From DATAOG01 sp963753685 (GTDB lineage: Bacteria; Pseudomonadota; Alphaproteobacteria; Geminicoccales; Geminicoccaceae): a stretch of DNA of 64,000 nt. This document shows positions 62,877 to 64,000 of this stretch, piece by piece. The notes below the pieces were generated by a model that was not told where the DNA came from, searched no databases, and saw only the letters and a program-made list of their open reading frames with translations. Position numbers and translations under genes: made by a program. The stretch's first letter is position 1. Each line of letters begins with the position of its first letter. The stretch lies in NCBI GenBank assembly GCA_963753685.1, contig CAVWDE010000013.1, positions 89,982 to 153,981 of the forward strand. The letters run 5' to 3'.

Positions 62877-64000
62877 GGAGCCTGGCACCTTCCGGGTCGA
62901 AGAAGACGGGCTCGGTGACGGTGACCGCGAGCGTCCGGTCGAGCAGTGGAACGTAGAGCTTCCGGCCGATCCGGGCGCGACCGTCCTGAAGCAGGGCGAG
63001 CGCGAAGGCGCGGCCGAGGTTGGGGCTGATGTAGGCGGAGGTGACGTGGCCGAGCATGGTCATCGGGATCGCTTCGCCCGGACCCGCCACCAGCTGGGCG
63101 CCCTCGTCCAGGAGTGCGTTGGGATCGTCGGGCAGCAGGCCCACCAGCTGCTTGCGGCCCTCTTTGCCGAGGTCGGCGCGGGCGAGCGAGCGTTTGCCGA
63201 TGAAGTCGGGCTTCTGCTTGCCGATGATCCAGGCCATCCCGAGATCCTCGGGCGTGACCGTGCCGTCGGTCTCCTGGCCCGCGATGATGTAGCCCTTCTC
63301 GGCGCGCAGCACGTGCATGGCCTCGGTGCCGTAGGGGGCGATGCCATATTTCTCGCCGGCCGCTATGCAGGCCTGCCACAGGGGAAGACCGTAGCTCGAA
63401 GGGATCTGGATCTCGTAGCCGGGCTCGCCCGTGAAGCTGATCCGGAACACGCGCGCCGGGACCCCCAGCACGTCCGCCTCGCGCACGCTCATGTGGGGGA
63501 AGGTTTCCGGGTCGAGGTCGAGGTCCGGGACCAGCTCGGCCATGAGTTTCCGGGATAACGGGCCGGACAGGCCGACGGTCGCCCACTGCTCGGTGACCGA
63601 GGTGCAGAAGACCCGCAGCTCCGGCCATTCGGTCTGCAGCCACTCCTCGAGCCAGGCGAGCACGCGGGCAGCACCCCCGGTCGTGGTGCTCATCAGGTAG
63701 TGCTGCTCGCCAAGCCGCGAGGTGACGCCGTCGTCGAACACCATGCCGTCCTCGCCCAGCATCAGGCCGTAGCGGCAGCGGCCGACCGCGAGCTTGCTCC
63801 AGGCGTTGGTGTAGATGCGGTTGAGGAGCTCGGCCGTGTCGGGCCCTTGCAGGTCGATCTTGCCGAGCGTGCTGGCGTCCAGGATGGCGATGGTGGTGCG
63901 CGCCGCCAGGGTCTCGCGCGCGACCGCCGCGGCCATGTCCTCGCCCGAGCGCGGGTAGTACCAGGGGCGCTGCCACTGGCCCACCGGCTCGAAGACGGCA
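62869..64000 (-). CDS. soxA: Sarcosine oxidase alpha subunit, C-terminal part (runs off the window)
   Basis: The last 377 codons of SoxA, open to the window edge (VFEPVGQWQRPWYYP at the left of the protein fragment). The GcvT-like C-terminal half is clear: AILDASTLGKIDLQGPDTAE, FRISFTGEPGYEIQIPSSYG, MHVLRAEKGYIIAGQETDG and DFIGKRSLARADL. The NAD- and FAD-binding half lies outside. It forms the tetrahydrofolate site of sarcosine oxidase. Together with the dimethylglycine-dehydrogenase-like gene at 40158 it suggests stepwise betaine demethylation. Confidence 0.92.
   Translation of the reverse strand, partial: AVFEPVGQWQRPWYYPRSGEDMAAAVARETLAARTTIAILDASTLGKIDLQGPDTAELLNRIYTNAWSKLAVGRCRYGLMLGEDGMVFDDGVTSRLGEQHYLMSTTTGGAARVLAWLEEWLQTEWPELRVFCTSVTEQWATVGLSGPLSRKLMAELVPDLDLDPETFPHMSVREADVLGVPARVFRISFTGEPGYEIQIPSSYGLPLWQACIAAGEKYGIAPYGTEAMHVLRAEKGYIIAGQETDGTVTPEDLGMAWIIGKQKPDFIGKRSLARADLGKEGRKQLVGLLPDDPNALLDEGAQLVAGPGEAIPMTMLGHVTSAYISPNLGRAFALALLQDGRARIGRKLYVPLLDRTLAVTVTEPVFFDPEGARLHG

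Overview
The window is GC-rich DNA with compact operons, many GTG/TTG starts and strong GGAGG-type ribosome binding sites. It carries a large load of ABC, TRAP and MFS transporters, together with LemA/DUF3137, RpoH, SufE, SoxAG and a PhnSTUV phosphonate transporter. This gene content suggests a metabolically versatile Alphaproteobacterium, perhaps Rhodospirillales- or Geminicoccales-like. The placement is inferred from gene content, not from a marker tree.

Layout, left half. 1-4107 holds an SDR tail, an MHS-type MFS carrier, a frameshifted FAD oxidoreductase and an AbrB/PIN toxin-antitoxin pair. 4237-7664 (minus) is a DctPQM TRAP transporter with an orphan Phd antitoxin behind it. 7824-10794 (minus) is LemA plus DUF3137 and a DHDPS-like aldolase. 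10930-11615 is a coupled pair of unknown small genes with more A/T. 11947-13625 is CoA transferase plus MaoC hydratase. 13690-13956 carries tRNA-Gly(CCC) and tRNA-Lys(CTT). 14068-17914 (minus) is phnSTUV. 18321-24663 is a zinc alcohol dehydrogenase, an enolase-superfamily enzyme and a second Fe/polyamine/opine-type ABC importer with one frameshifted permease. 24725-28221 (minus) is an EmrAB-like efflux pair and an MBL hydrolase, followed by a beheaded kinase, a small membrane protein, an exported arylsulfatase and a GlxA-type regulator up to 32885.

Layout, right half. 32969-37091 holds a frameshifted MFS gene, a BASS-type carrier and a MarR/GNAT regulator with a perfect palindromic operator, punctuated by three copies of the MFS gene's 3' tail. 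37152-39477 is a two-gene HEPN (TIGR02391-like) plus PD-(D/E)XK nuclease unit, the best defence-system candidate. 40158-48836 is catabolic: a dimethylglycine/sarcosine dehydrogenase-like enzyme, an SMP-30 lactonase whose 5' end is a duplicated piece of that dehydrogenase, a cupin, a second enolase-superfamily enzyme and a polar amino-acid ABC importer. 51149-54667 is a HAD phosphatase, a corynebacterial-type glycogen synthase and a frameshifted phosphoglucomutase. 54834-57051 is an A/T-rich island: an IS1380-like transposase scrap, a GTPase-like gene and a membrane protein with 9-residue repeats, ending in an AbrB gene with a foreign tail. 57277-64000 returns to housekeeping and catabolism: rpoH, sufE, a second DHDPS-like aldolase, an ICMT-like membrane protein, VapBC and soxG/soxA (soxA runs off the window).

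How the genes fit together: much of the window imports small organic solutes (carboxylates, phosphonate, amino acids) and processes N-methyl glycines, sugar acids and acyl-CoAs. Accessory DNA is inserted as small islands and toxin-antitoxin loci. At least six clean single-base frameshifts in otherwise intact genes point to either recent decay or base-calling errors, and should be resolved before calling those genes dead.
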